A stretch of DNA of 64,000 nt, from IMG/VR virus record IMGVR_UViG_3300021469_000002, positions 1 through 64,000 of that record; one strand, given 5' to 3'. Below, in pieces: positions 39,356 through 49,142 of the stretch; positions within the stretch are counted from its first letter, which is position 1; each line of letters begins with the position of its first letter. The notes below the pieces were generated by a model, which ran no database searches, was not told the DNA's origin, and saw only the letters and a program-made list of their open reading frames with translations. The position numbers and the translations under genes are program-made. The stretch is from a virus.

Positions 39356-39357
39356 AA

Positions 39358-39504
39358 ATGGCATATCCAAAAATACCGATAGAAAAGATTCAAAAAATAA
39401 TTGAAATGACTAATAACGGAGAAAGTAGAAAAAGAATTGCTAGAGTAGTAGAATGTAGCACATCCACAGTTTATAGATATCAAAAAGAGTTTGACCTTAT
39501 TTAA
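39358..39504 (+). CDS. Small HTH protein
   Basis: A 48-residue ORF starting 2 nt after the giant protein. RKRIARVVECSTSTVYRYQK is a compact helix-turn-helix like the resolvase C-terminal type. It could bind packaging sites or the late promoter just downstream. Confidence 0.5.
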   Translation: MAYPKIPIEKIQKIIEMTNNGESRKRIARVVECSTSTVYRYQKEFDLI

Positions 39505-39532
39505 TATATGCTACAATAGATATTTAAAAAGA

Positions 39533-39560
39533 TTTATAAATTCGACTTAAGTTCTAAATA
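39533..39560 (+). promoter_or_regulatory. Late-type promoter, copy 1
   Basis: A 28-bp element beginning TTTATAAATTCGACTTAAG and ending TTCTAAATA, 27/28 identical to 53249-53276. It contains a TATA box but no CCGAAA, unlike the early type. The protease/scaffold ATG is about 32 nt from the TATA start, so the message is nearly leaderless. Confidence 0.65.
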
Positions 39561-39564
39561 ATTT

Positions 39565-40743
39565 ATGAGTGAAGATTTACAATCGATTTTTGAGCATCCA
39601 ATTGTACAACAATTAGCAGAAAAGGCGTGGAAGGATTTAGAATCAGAAGTAAAATTACCTTATATCTTAAAAGATAAAATTTTGATGTCTCCGGGCGTAT
39701 GGAACAATTTTTATTATAGTCCAGAAGTTATTAGAAAAATTTTTAAAAACACTAATTGGGACGATCCAAAAATTAGGGCTTTATTTTTAGATCACGTTGA
39801 CGATAGAGCAGCGGAATGGATTGGAGAAGTAATTAATCCAAGATTAGTAAATGGTAATGTTATAGGTGACTTGGCTATATTAGACAAGCCGACAGCAATT
39901 AAATTGGCTTATGGAGCTAAGTTTGGTGTTTCACCCAAAGTTATCGGAGAAGCTGATTACAATAAAAAAATGTATGACGGTCATTTTGAAAATTTTTCTG
40001 TTGTAATTAATCCTGCTGTTAAGACTACGTTTCTTAACAGCGAAATAAAAATAAAAAATAAAGGAGGAAAAATAATGCCAAAGACTAAAGAAGAACTTCA
40101 AGAAGAAGAGTCTGAGGCATCCGAAGAAGCAGAAGAACCAGCAGAAGAACAAGAAGAAAAACAAGAAGAAAAACAAGAAGAAAAACAAGAAGAAAAAGCC
40201 GAAGAGCTTGCAGAAAAACTTGCAGAAAAGGTTGCTGAAATTCTCAAGAAAAAGAAATATGCATATCCAGAGGAAATGAAAAAGAAAAAGAAATATGAAT
40301 ATCCAGAAGAAATGAAAGAAGAAATAGCAAAATTAAAAGCAGAGATAGAGGAACTAAAAAAGAAGAAGAAAAAATATCCATATGAACAAAAAGCAGAAGA
40401 AAAAAATGAATTAAAAGAAGCAGTAGAAACTCATCTATCTGCTTATACAGACTTTATCAAAAAATTCTTGAAGAAATATCCTAAAGCAACATTAAAAGAT
40501 GCAGCAAAAGCATGGGCTAAAGAGCATGGAGAATTAGAAGAAAAAACTTCAATAACTGTAGAAGACTTAAAAACAGAAATTGGCGAAATTGTAACGGCTA
40601 AAATGTCCGAGTTTGGTATTAAGCCAATAACAGTTGCAGCTAAATTCATTAATCCTCAGGCAGAAGGTTATGTTGAGGAAGCAGAAGAGCATGAGCTTGA
40701 CCAAGCAATGTTTGATATGATTAAACAGGGGGTGGAAAAATGA
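39565..40743 (+). CDS. Prohead protease fused to scaffold
   Basis: A 392-residue protein. The N-terminal 165 residues look like a phage prohead protease (ALFLDHVDDRAAEWIGEV with His, KFGVSPKVIGE with Ser, FENFSVVINPA). A Glu/Lys-rich coiled coil (about 175-290) and a helical C-terminus (about 330-392) make a scaffold. An internal in-frame ATG at 40075 with a strong ribosome site should also give free scaffold. Protease and scaffold in one ORF upstream of capsid is a common tailed-phage layout. Confidence 0.8.
   Translation: MSEDLQSIFEHPIVQQLAEKAWKDLESEVKLPYILKDKILMSPGVWNNFYYSPEVIRKIFKNTNWDDPKIRALFLDHVDDRAAEWIGEVINPRLVNGNVIGDLAILDKPTAIKLAYGAKFGVSPKVIGEADYNKKMYDGHFENFSVVINPAVKTTFLNSEIKIKNKGGKIMPKTKEELQEEESEASEEAEEPAEEQEEKQEEKQEEKQEEKAEELAEKLAEKVAEILKKKKYAYPEEMKKKKKYEYPEEMKEEIAKLKAEIEELKKKKKKYPYEQKAEEKNELKEAVETHLSAYTDFIKKFLKKYPKATLKDAAKAWAKEHGELEEKTSITVEDLKTEIGEIVTAKMSEFGIKPITVAAKFINPQAEGYVEEAEEHELDQAMFDMIKQGVEK
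40075..40743 (+). CDS. Internal-start scaffold protein (in frame)
   Basis: ATG 40075 (codon 171 of the protease-scaffold) is preceded by AAAGGAGGAAAAATA, one of the best Shine-Dalgarno sites here. It would make a 222-residue scaffold-only product, like Nu3 within lambda gene C. The start lies just at the domain boundary (PKTKEELQEEE). Confidence 0.65.
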   Translation: MPKTKEELQEEESEASEEAEEPAEEQEEKQEEKQEEKQEEKAEELAEKLAEKVAEILKKKKYAYPEEMKKKKKYEYPEEMKEEIAKLKAEIEELKKKKKKYPYEQKAEEKNELKEAVETHLSAYTDFIKKFLKKYPKATLKDAAKAWAKEHGELEEKTSITVEDLKTEIGEIVTAKMSEFGIKPITVAAKFINPQAEGYVEEAEEHELDQAMFDMIKQGVEK

Positions 40744-41753
40744 GAACAATACAAGAATTAGCTGATACCACGACATCCCATAATACAGACCTTTTAGCAA
40801 AAAGATGGTTAGATAAAATAATAGATTCAGCAAGAAAAAAGATGTTCTTTTTGAGTATTGTTAGTCAATATGATGTGCCTCCAGGAACCAAAGACATAGT
40901 AATTCCATATAGAAAAGGTTATTGGAGCACTCTTGGAACTACAGTAACTGATACTACTACAGAAGGGACATCAGTAGTTTTCACAGCAATGAATAATTTG
41001 GAAGGTTTAACATTAACACCGTCGCCACATTCCTATGGTATAGCAATATCCAATCACGCAATTAGAACAACAGCAACCAATTTAATTCAGGCTGCAAGAG
41101 AAGAATTAAGTGATTACTGGGCAGATGTTGTTGATAAAGCCATAGCTGCAGCAATTAATGGAGCCCCCGTAGCAACTTCTTCAGCAAAGGGTGCTTCTGA
41201 ATTATTTGGCGGAGATGCAACCTCGACATCAACATTAGAAGCTGGGGATATTTTAACACCATCTCTTATAGTGAAGGCAAAAGCAAGATTACAAGGAACA
41301 AAAATGTATTACTGGTCCGGGGGATCTGAATCAGTTTCAAATGAATCTAAAACGCCTTGGTTCTCTGAACCTAATTCACCTTTTGTAATTTTCATAGGAC
41401 CAGAACAGGAATACGTTTTACTAACAGATAGTCAGTTTACTAATGCAGCCGAATATGGTGGTAATGAAATAGTTCTTAATGGGGAAATAGGAAAGTATCA
41501 AGGAGTTAAAGTAATAACATCAGTTAATACTACAGCAGCATCGAATTGGGGTTCAGGAGGAAATTTAGCAGGACACAACTGTTATGTGGTTAAAGCAGGA
41601 GTATGTGCAGCATTAGCTTGGGGACAAAGACCAAGACTTAGAGTATTCGAATATCCAAGTGAGTTAGAAACAAGATTAATACTTGAACAAGCATATGCAG
41701 TAGATTCGCTTCATAACGATGCCATTTGTCATATAAAGGTTTTAGATGAGTAG
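40740..41753 (+). CDS. Major capsid protein, HK97 fold (N4 gp56-like)
   Basis: A 337-residue protein with MFFLSIVSQYDVPPGTKDIV, YGIAISNHAIRTTATNLIQA, KYQGVKVITSVNT, and a final AWGQRPRLRVFEYPSE. These resemble N4-gp56-type capsid proteins. Directly follows protease/scaffold with a 4-nt overlap. It assembles the icosahedral shell. A structured RNA-like region follows. Confidence 0.82.
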   Translation: MRTIQELADTTTSHNTDLLAKRWLDKIIDSARKKMFFLSIVSQYDVPPGTKDIVIPYRKGYWSTLGTTVTDTTTEGTSVVFTAMNNLEGLTLTPSPHSYGIAISNHAIRTTATNLIQAAREELSDYWADVVDKAIAAAINGAPVATSSAKGASELFGGDATSTSTLEAGDILTPSLIVKAKARLQGTKMYYWSGGSESVSNESKTPWFSEPNSPFVIFIGPEQEYVLLTDSQFTNAAEYGGNEIVLNGEIGKYQGVKVITSVNTTAASNWGSGGNLAGHNCYVVKAGVCAALAWGQRPRLRVFEYPSELETRLILEQAYAVDSLHNDAICHIKVLDE

Positions 41754-41781
41754 GGATGCCGAAGACAAAAATAGCCGTTAA

Positions 41782-41894
41782 GAGTATCTTTTGATACTCA
41801 TAACCTTCAATACAATGAAGGTTATGGCTTAATTGGGCTGCGTAAAGCGGTCTACTGGCATTCAGTTGATACTGAATGCTGGTATTCAATTAAG
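41782..41894 (+). ncRNA. Multi-hairpin structure after the capsid gene
   Basis: Hairpin 1: GAGTATC-TTTT-GATACTC (41782-41799). Hairpin 2: ATAACCTTCA / TGAAGGTTAT (41800-41825, 6-nt loop). An outer stem CTTAATTG (41828-41835) / CAATTAAG (41887-41894) encloses a 14-bp hairpin TACTGGCATTCAGT-TGAT-ACTGAATGCTGGTA (41853-41884) that uses two G-U pairs. No ORF explains this region. It may be a structured RNA, an attenuator or a processing site between capsid and downstream genes. Confidence 0.6.
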
Positions 41895-41906
41895 TGAGGT
41901 GTATAA

Positions 41907-42308
41907 ATGGGGAATAAATATTGGTATGGAAAACCAAGAACTATAGAAGTAGGAGTATCTGCGGTAAGTGCAGGTAGTACTACCGAAGTTCCGGTATTTG
42001 CTGCACCGTTTAGATGTAAAATAAAAAAAGCATCAATAATACCTAAATCAGCTATTACTGGAGCACAAACAAATAATATGACATTAGGTTTCTATAACAG
42101 GGGAACAGATGGATCATCAACATCAAATATAGCTTATGTAACATTCGATACTGGAGTAAATGCAAGTGCTTATGTAGAAAAAAATCTGGGAGCTATATCA
42201 AATGGAGTATTACCTTTGGCTACAGTAGTTACATTTTACAAAGATGAAAGCGGAAGTGGCATGGATATGCCAGACTTAATAGCAAAGTTGGAAGTGGTAC
42301 GTATTTAA
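41907..42308 (+). CDS. Head decoration-like protein
   Basis: A 133-residue beta-rich protein (GVSAVSAGSTTEVPVFAAPF, AYVTFDTGVNASAYVEKN). The size and place directly after capsid fit a decoration or minor head protein. Shine-Dalgarno GAGGTG upstream. Family not certain. Confidence 0.55.
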   Translation: MGNKYWYGKPRTIEVGVSAVSAGSTTEVPVFAAPFRCKIKKASIIPKSAITGAQTNNMTLGFYNRGTDGSSTSNIAYVTFDTGVNASAYVEKNLGAISNGVLPLATVVTFYKDESGSGMDMPDLIAKLEVVRI

Positions 42309-42318
42309 AGGTGATTAA

Positions 42319-42507
42319 ATGGGGGCTTATGGTTTTAGTAATGCACCTGTTCCTAGACATGCTCCTAAACCAAAGAAATACACTAAAGCAGAATTAAAGG
42401 CGATGAATAAAAGTCAACAAATTAGTTTATTACGAAGTCTAGGATTCAGAGGAAGAATACCAAGATACGAAAAAGATAGAATTGATAAAATACTTGAGTT
42501 GATGTAA
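42319..42507 (+). CDS. Small protein with SAP/HeH-like helix pair
   Basis: A 62-residue protein with a proline-rich N-terminus and TKAELKAMNKSQQISLLRSL then a second helix with YEKDRIDKILEL. This is like the small HeH/SAP or Rho-N modules seen in phage head-completion proteins. Confidence 0.5.
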   Translation: MGAYGFSNAPVPRHAPKPKKYTKAELKAMNKSQQISLLRSLGFRGRIPRYEKDRIDKILELM

Positions 42508-42508
42508 T

Positions 42509-42679
42509 ATGGCTGTAACAAAAACAGAATATGGAAACTGGTATACTTTAGAAGGTACACTAGCTGAAGTAATGGCAGAATTAAAGGGAAAATCTCCAGA
42601 CGAAGTAATTTCAGTTGTTCACGATGGAGCCGATTATACTGTGATATGTGTTCATAGAACTCCGAAATATAAAAGTTAA
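42509..42679 (+). CDS. Small hypothetical protein
   Basis: A 56-residue ORF 1 nt after the previous stop. GNWYTLEGTLAEVMAELKGK then strands (EVISVVHDGADYTVICVH). Compact alpha/beta fold; no family recognised. Confidence 0.5.
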   Translation: MAVTKTEYGNWYTLEGTLAEVMAELKGKSPDEVISVVHDGADYTVICVHRTPKYKS

Positions 42680-42742
42680 TTTAAATGGGAATTGTATTCC
42701 CCAAATTAATAATTTATGGTTATAATTTATGGAGGAGAAAAA

Positions 42743-43270
42743 ATGCAAGAAGATGTAGCAATGAATGACCGAATAATAAAAAAAACGGGTAAAAGTTTAT
42801 CGGGTGAAAGCGTTAAGCTTAAAGGATGGTTTCAGTTAGATCATATAAGAAATGGACAAATTATAGATACAAGAATCGTACCCAATGTGATAACAAATGC
42901 AGGATTAGCAGAAGTGGCTGGCTTATTAGTTGATGATGTTGGTGGAACATCGTTTGATTATATAGCAATAGGTACGGGAACAACTGCTGCAGATTCAACT
43001 GATACTGAATTAGAACATGAGATAACAAGTGGTGGAGGAGAAAGAAGAGGCGGTGCAGATGTAACAGGTTCAAGAGTTACAACAACTGTAACAAACGATA
43101 CTGCACAATGGGTAACAACTTTTACATTCACAGCATCGTTTGCAGTAACAGAAAGTGGGGTATTTAATGCTCCATCTGGTGGAACAATGCTTTGTAGACA
43201 AACATTTTCGGCAATTAATGTTGCATCCGGTGATTCGTTGCAAATTACTTGGAAAGTTCAGGCTAGTTAA
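42743..43270 (+). CDS. Phage tail-fibre-like beta-sandwich protein
   Basis: A 175-residue protein from ATG 42743 (GGAGGAG upstream; 42716 is an alternative). VITNAGLAEVAGLLVDDVGG, FDYIAIGTGTTAADSTDTEL and a final SGDSLQITWKVQA match the common phage tail/decoration module with an 'IaiGtGtt' turn. Function in the virion surface is likely. Confidence 0.6.
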   Translation: MQEDVAMNDRIIKKTGKSLSGESVKLKGWFQLDHIRNGQIIDTRIVPNVITNAGLAEVAGLLVDDVGGTSFDYIAIGTGTTAADSTDTELEHEITSGGGERRGGADVTGSRVTTTVTNDTAQWVTTFTFTASFAVTESGVFNAPSGGTMLCRQTFSAINVASGDSLQITWKVQAS

Positions 43271-43302
43271 ACTAAATTAAGCCAATGCAATGGCGATAAG
43301 CA

Positions 43303-43596
43303 ATGCAATGCGAGGTATATTTTAAAAACGGAATTAGGCTTGTTTCTTCAAACGAGTTAGTTAAATCTGTTTATAATAACCCAGACATAGAAAAAGTTGT
43401 TCTTACTCGTGATGGTCATAAATTTACTGTTAAGTTATCCCCTCCACTTAGATTAATTTTTTGGAGAGATATAAAAGTAAGCTCTCCTAAAGAAGTTATA
43501 TATAATATAGGATTTCAACGAACAGTTAGAGGAAAAAACGTCAAAACAATAATGAAAATTTTGCCAAATAACGAAATTATTTTGGAGGGTAAGTAG
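43303..43596 (+). CDS. Hypothetical protein
   Basis: A 97-residue beta-rich ORF just upstream of the large surface protein. EVYFKNGIRLVSSNELVKSV, LRLIFWRDIKVSSPKEV. No family recognised; stop lies 2 nt before the next ATG. Confidence 0.5.
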   Translation: MQCEVYFKNGIRLVSSNELVKSVYNNPDIEKVVLTRDGHKFTVKLSPPLRLIFWRDIKVSSPKEVIYNIGFQRTVRGKNVKTIMKILPNNEIILEGK

Positions 43597-43598
43597 TC

Positions 43599-46500
43599 AT
43601 GAAAAAGAACAAAAGGATATATTGGGAAAGCGTGAAGAAGTGGGCAATATCAGTAGGACTGGGAAGCGTTCCTCTCGTGATAGTTCTGTTTATCTATTTG
43701 TCTTATGCCAACATCATCACGATTCACGATTACAATTGGAGTAGAGTTTGTGGCGGAACGGTAGACGACCCTTGCTGGGCGACAGTTACCTTTACCGCCA
43801 ATTCGGATTTCTACTTGTATCCGCTTGGTTACGACCCTTACGGTAGAAATACGCCTTTCAACTTTTCCAAGGCGGTTAAGGATTGGAAATTGTATAGGAA
43901 ATGGGGAGACGGTTGGCGAGAAATAGACCTGAATGAAGGTTGCACGGGAAGGTGGTGCGGTTGTTATTGGTGCAAAGGAGGGAAAACGGCTAAATATTCT
44001 TATGCTTTCAGGTCGGGGAAAAATTATACAATCAAGATTGTAGCTTATAAAAAAGATGCTTTCGAAGATGTCAAATGGAGTTTTGGCTTCCCGAAAGATA
44101 ATCGGACATATATAGACCCTGTTTGGCGGAGAGCGGGAGAATACAGGCTAACCGAAATCGCTGGCAGGAAGTATACTCCGCAGTGCTTGTCTGATTGCCA
44201 TTTGCCCATCGAACTTAAATTCTATAAAGATTACAAATTTGACAAACTCGATATGCTGATTAGAAAGGGATCGAGTGAGTTTGCCGACTGGGGAATTGAC
44301 TATTTAGTAATTGAAAACTACACTGTGACGATAAGTAATTGCACATATAAATGTAGAAATATCACATTCGCAAACGGAACGATTGGGCAGGATTGTAAAG
44401 CGATTTGTAACCCTTACAACACTGCTAAACAAAGATACATATGGAAACCACTCAAAACACTTAATGTAAAAGCAAACAAACCTATTATAATAGATTTGTG
44501 GGGAAGAAGAAAGGCAAAATTAGGCAATATTGTGGTAGATGTTGTGCCGAAGTTAGCGGATTTCGAGTTGGCAAAATTGAGTTGGTGGAATTCCTCTTGG
44601 GAACGAAAAAGACCAATAAACCTGTCTGTATCCAGCGGAAGCACACCAAAAGGTTATCAAGTAAAACTAAATATAACCTACGATTCCGATATGCAAACAG
44701 ATTTTGACGATTTGAGATTCGTGAACGGTTCTGAAAACACAGAACTGCCTTACTGGGTTGAAGAAAAATCCAATGGTGAATGGGCTGTAGTATGGGTTAA
44801 AGTAGACCAGAACATAACGACAGACAATTATACAATCTATATGTATTACGGCAATCCTTCGGCAACTTCAGAAAGCAATGGCTCAGCAGTTTTTGAATTT
44901 TTCGATGATTTTAGCGGAGATTTAAGCCAGTGGGAACAAGTAGGTGCTGGCACGGCAAGTATTGTAGAGGATGCAGATGCCTATAATGGTGATGCATGTA
45001 AAATATCACCCGGCACCGGCGAAAGAACTTTGTGGATATCTACGACTTTCGATGGAAACTATGCTGTTGAAACAAGAATGAAAGGCAACAAATACTTCCG
45101 TGTTTTCATGAGGGGACAAGATAAAACTGCCTTGAGAGAGGCTATTGCTGATTTCCACAGCACGAACGATATTACAAATATGATATACGATTATATAGAT
45201 GGTGTGTCTATTGCAATAGGAGGAACCGGTGATAAAGACTGGACAGTATATCATCGTGAATCTATGAGAGCACAGGGATTAAATTATTATTGGTATTTGG
45301 ATGGAGAGCTTTATATTAGCGGGACTGATTCTGGAGCCTCCCAGCCAACTTCAGGTTATATAGGTATAAATTCGCAGCAAAACGATGCTTTTTTTGATTT
45401 TGTTGCTATCCGCAAATACACTTCTCCAGAACCATCATATTCGATAGGCGGGGAAGAATCGATTGCACCAATCATTATTATAAACTCACCACAAAACACC
45501 ACTTACATAGATATAGGCGCTACTATATCTATTCCAATTAACTTCACTGTTTACGGCAATATTTCTACTTACCAAGTTAAAGTATACGCAAACGGGTCAG
45601 AAATTTATTCAAATGATAACTATGCAAATAACACGAACACGCAAATTGAACGCGATTGGTATGAAGGTAACCAGAATGTTACAATATGGGCAAATTCTTC
45701 AGAGGGTGTTGAATCAACGAAAACAGTGCTGTTTACTACAAGATTGTGTTCAGCATCGTCTGATTGGCTTAACAACAGTTTTGCTAAAAGAAAAGGTATT
45801 TGTATTTTAGAACAGTCTAGTAATAACTTAACGAATTACTCAATTGCTATTAATATATCTTACGATTCCGATATGCAAACAGATTTTGATGACTTGAGAT
45901 TTAGTTGGTATAATGAGTCATTTGGAAGCGAAATAGAAACACGTTATTGGGTTGAAGAAAAATCTGATGGTGAATGGGCAGTAGTATGGATTAAAATTCC
46001 TTCTATTCCAGCAGATTCATTACAAACAATTTACATGTATTATGGAAACCCGAATGCAACCTCAGAAAGCAACGGCTCAGCGGTTTTCGATTTCTTCGAT
46101 GACTTCGAAGATGGAGATTATAGTGATAAATGGACTTTAATAACTGGAACAGCATCGGAAACAAATGGATATTTAGAGGTTAGTTCCACCTCTTCAATTG
46201 AGGGTTTAATTGAAGAAAATGTAACGCAGTTTTCAGATACAAACGGCTTTGTTGTTGAAGGCAAAATTATGCAAGTTACCACAAACGATTTAGGCGAGAT
46301 TCTCTTTCACGGCGATTTAACAAAAGACAATTACTATATATTTGTAGTGGGTTATAATGATAAATTAATAATTGATAAACAGGTAGGAGGCTCGGGAACT
46401 AGTTTAGCTCAAGTTTCACAAGTTATTAATGAAAATGTATGGTATGATTTCAGAGTTACAAGAAAACCAGATGGAACTATTATCGGCGAAATTATCGGAG

Positions 46501-49133
46501 TAAATTCTGTGTCTGCTACCGACACAAGTTTGACAAGCGGATATGTGGGAGTTAGGGTAGGCGGAAAGTTTTCAGACACTTGCAGAGTGGATAATTACCG
46601 AGTCCGCAAATACGCAGAACCAGAACCAACATATTCGATAGGAGAGGAAGAAACATCATTATCTACTTGTTCGAATATAACTTCTTCAGGAATATATTAT
46701 TTAACTGTTAATATAATAAATTCATCGACTTCTTATTGTATGAATATTTCTGCTAATGATGTAACTTTAGATTGTCAAGGGAATACAATAGATGGAATAG
46801 ATAATTCTGACACATATGGCGTTTATGCTTCACGCTCAGGTTGGCAAGTAGCAAACATAACAATTAAAAATTGTATTATAACAGATTGGGATGAAGGAAT
46901 ACATCTTGCTTATACAAGCGAAGTTGATATTTTGAATAATACAATTTCATCAACTATAAGTTATGGAATATATTTATATTATACTGGTTATGAGGGCCCA
47001 GGAAATATTAAAATATCAGATAATGTCATATCAGATACAGGAAATGATGGTATGAATCTGTATCCATATTTTACTTATTCGAATATTACAAATAACACTA
47101 TTTTATCTGCGGGACAAGACGGTATAACAATATTTACCGGGGGTGATTATAATATTATAGAAAATAATACAATTGAAAATGCTGTAGCAAATGGGATTTG
47201 CTTCGGCGGTAGTGATAATAATACAGTAAGAAACAACATTATTCGTGGTTGTAATTATTCAATCAGATTAGTAAACAACCCCCAAGATAATTTTATTTAT
47301 AATAATCTATTTAATAACTCTGGAGATATTAGTTATGTTGCGATATATGGAAATAATTGGAATACAACATATCAATCTGGAACAAATATTTGGAATGATA
47401 GTTTAGGTTATATTTGGGGAAATGCTTGGTTCAAACCTGATGGAACTGGATTTAGCGAGGTTGAATGTAATGATATTAATCCGGTAGATGGTTTTTGTGA
47501 TAGTCCTTATGAATTAGCACCAGATAATATAGATTACCACCCAATAGCAAAAGAGTATGGAATGGTAGCAGACATAGATCCACCAACATTCTCAAATTGG
47601 CAACAAGACCCGTTAGACATAAATTCAAGCACTATAGGGAAATTGTATGTAAATGTTACCATAACAGACGAATCTGGTGTTAATGCATCGAGTGTTAGAT
47701 TTTATCATTGGATAAACGATTCGCAATACCCGAACCAACCGTGGAAGTTTATAAATGGAACTGCACAGGAATTTGTTCACGAGCATACTATGACCAACAT
47801 CACGGATGTATTTAACATAACCCTTCATACATACGCATACAATCCATCTGTTTTTAATGTAGACCCAGAAACAATGGCTTCAGCAACAAAATATAACTAT
47901 TCGTTGGACTCAAATAATAAAGCACTAAAGGTTAGATTCTATAACATATCAACACATCCAAATACAACTTATATTTTGAAAGCAAGACTGCATAAAATCA
48001 CAGGAGATTTAATAGTTTATTATTGTAACAGTTCTTACACAAACGGCAAAATATATAACTCTGATTATTGTGTGCCATTAACTACATTAATATCTCAAGA
48101 TGAAACGCATTACTACCAAAATATTTACTTTTACGGAGATGAAAATTCATATTTGGATGCAGTTCAAATATCAGAAACAGGATTCATAGTATTTTATCCT
48201 GTAATTGGTTCGGATTGGGAAGTTGAATATGCAAACATAGATTCAAACTCTGTGGAGACAACAACAAGTGGAGGAACATCATGGACTAATCAAGATTTCA
48301 CTCCAGATGTCTGGCTTATACAAATTAATGGAAATGGATTGACAACATTTAGTTATAAAGTTTATGCCTGTGATATGTTGGAAAACTGTGGCAATTCAAG
48401 TGTTCAAGAAGATTCATATGCAATAGCAAACTTGCCACCATCACCAGCACCAAAAATAATAATACCTGGAAATGACACATACAGCGGAGTGTTTAACATA
48501 ACCTGGGAACCATCCAAAGACCCCAATAGTGACCCGTTCAACTATTCACTTTACCTTTACTACGCAAACGGGACTTTGGCAGATGTTTTAGCAGACAACA
48601 ACATACCTGAAGGAACAGAATATTACACTTTCGATTCGACAAACTATCCGAGTGGTCAATATTATTTAATAGCAAACGCAACTGATGATGCTGGTAATAC
48701 GAATTTTTATATACTGCCGTATTATTTTACAATTGGTGCACCCGATATGAATATAACATTTGGCCCACCCCAAACCTCAATTTTCAGATGGGCAGTTAAT
48801 GATTCTGGATATGGTTGTGGTCCGGACTATACATCTTATTGGGTTGAGCCAAGAAATCAAACTGATGTTTATGGCATATTTTGGATTTGTAATAATGGAA
48901 CAATTTCAGGAGGTGTTCAAGCAAAATTATCTGGAACGCCGAATACTGGTTGGAGTATAATGTTCACTAAAGATAATTCATCTGCTATTGCTGATGCTAT
49001 TGCTATGACTACAAATTATCAAACAATTTATTCAAATTTAGGTGTTAATGAATGTATTTATACATGGGGGTATGCAAATTGTACTCAGGTTTCTGCAAAC
49101 CCAGGAGTAAATATAGAATTTGATATAATTTAG
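43599..49133 (+). CDS. Very large membrane-anchored surface protein (DUF2341, beta helix)
   Basis: 1844 residues. A membrane span (about 12-34, WAISVGLGSVPLVIVLFIYL) and a Cys-rich domain are followed by two DUF2341-type lectin-like modules (about 335-630 and 715-1010; each with YDSDMQTDFDDLRF and YMYYGNP). Next is a NosD-like right-handed beta helix (about 1020-1250) with repeated NNTI-x-x rungs, and Ig-like domains to the end. N-x-S/T sequons are very frequent, so N-glycosylation is likely. DNA of the first 1 kb is less AT-rich than neighbours. Probably a receptor-binding spike. Confidence 0.7.
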   Translation: MKKNKRIYWESVKKWAISVGLGSVPLVIVLFIYLSYANIITIHDYNWSRVCGGTVDDPCWATVTFTANSDFYLYPLGYDPYGRNTPFNFSKAVKDWKLYRKWGDGWREIDLNEGCTGRWCGCYWCKGGKTAKYSYAFRSGKNYTIKIVAYKKDAFEDVKWSFGFPKDNRTYIDPVWRRAGEYRLTEIAGRKYTPQCLSDCHLPIELKFYKDYKFDKLDMLIRKGSSEFADWGIDYLVIENYTVTISNCTYKCRNITFANGTIGQDCKAICNPYNTAKQRYIWKPLKTLNVKANKPIIIDLWGRRKAKLGNIVVDVVPKLADFELAKLSWWNSSWERKRPINLSVSSGSTPKGYQVKLNITYDSDMQTDFDDLRFVNGSENTELPYWVEEKSNGEWAVVWVKVDQNITTDNYTIYMYYGNPSATSESNGSAVFEFFDDFSGDLSQWEQVGAGTASIVEDADAYNGDACKISPGTGERTLWISTTFDGNYAVETRMKGNKYFRVFMRGQDKTALREAIADFHSTNDITNMIYDYIDGVSIAIGGTGDKDWTVYHRESMRAQGLNYYWYLDGELYISGTDSGASQPTSGYIGINSQQNDAFFDFVAIRKYTSPEPSYSIGGEESIAPIIIINSPQNTTYIDIGATISIPINFTVYGNISTYQVKVYANGSEIYSNDNYANNTNTQIERDWYEGNQNVTIWANSSEGVESTKTVLFTTRLCSASSDWLNNSFAKRKGICILEQSSNNLTNYSIAINISYDSDMQTDFDDLRFSWYNESFGSEIETRYWVEEKSDGEWAVVWIKIPSIPADSLQTIYMYYGNPNATSESNGSAVFDFFDDFEDGDYSDKWTLITGTASETNGYLEVSSTSSIEGLIEENVTQFSDTNGFVVEGKIMQVTTNDLGEILFHGDLTKDNYYIFVVGYNDKLIIDKQVGGSGTSLAQVSQVINENVWYDFRVTRKPDGTIIGEIIGVNSVSATDTSLTSGYVGVRVGGKFSDTCRVDNYRVRKYAEPEPTYSIGEEETSLSTCSNITSSGIYYLTVNIINSSTSYCMNISANDVTLDCQGNTIDGIDNSDTYGVYASRSGWQVANITIKNCIITDWDEGIHLAYTSEVDILNNTISSTISYGIYLYYTGYEGPGNIKISDNVISDTGNDGMNLYPYFTYSNITNNTILSAGQDGITIFTGGDYNIIENNTIENAVANGICFGGSDNNTVRNNIIRGCNYSIRLVNNPQDNFIYNNLFNNSGDISYVAIYGNNWNTTYQSGTNIWNDSLGYIWGNAWFKPDGTGFSEVECNDINPVDGFCDSPYELAPDNIDYHPIAKEYGMVADIDPPTFSNWQQDPLDINSSTIGKLYVNVTITDESGVNASSVRFYHWINDSQYPNQPWKFINGTAQEFVHEHTMTNITDVFNITLHTYAYNPSVFNVDPETMASATKYNYSLDSNNKALKVRFYNISTHPNTTYILKARLHKITGDLIVYYCNSSYTNGKIYNSDYCVPLTTLISQDETHYYQNIYFYGDENSYLDAVQISETGFIVFYPVIGSDWEVEYANIDSNSVETTTSGGTSWTNQDFTPDVWLIQINGNGLTTFSYKVYACDMLENCGNSSVQEDSYAIANLPPSPAPKIIIPGNDTYSGVFNITWEPSKDPNSDPFNYSLYLYYANGTLADVLADNNIPEGTEYYTFDSTNYPSGQYYLIANATDDAGNTNFYILPYYFTIGAPDMNITFGPPQTSIFRWAVNDSGYGCGPDYTSYWVEPRNQTDVYGIFWICNNGTISGGVQAKLSGTPNTGWSIMFTKDNSSAIADAIAMTTNYQTIYSNLGVNECIYTWGYANCTQVSANPGVNIEFDII

Positions 49134-49142
49134 GTGAAAAAT

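Noticed and set aside
39931-40188. Minus-strand Phe-rich ORF
   Set aside because: It is the complement of the Glu/Lys-rich scaffold coding sequence.
41638-41889. Minus-strand ORF of 83 codons over the capsid end
   Set aside because: It overlaps the capsid gene and the hairpin region, with no ribosome site and no protein-like pattern.
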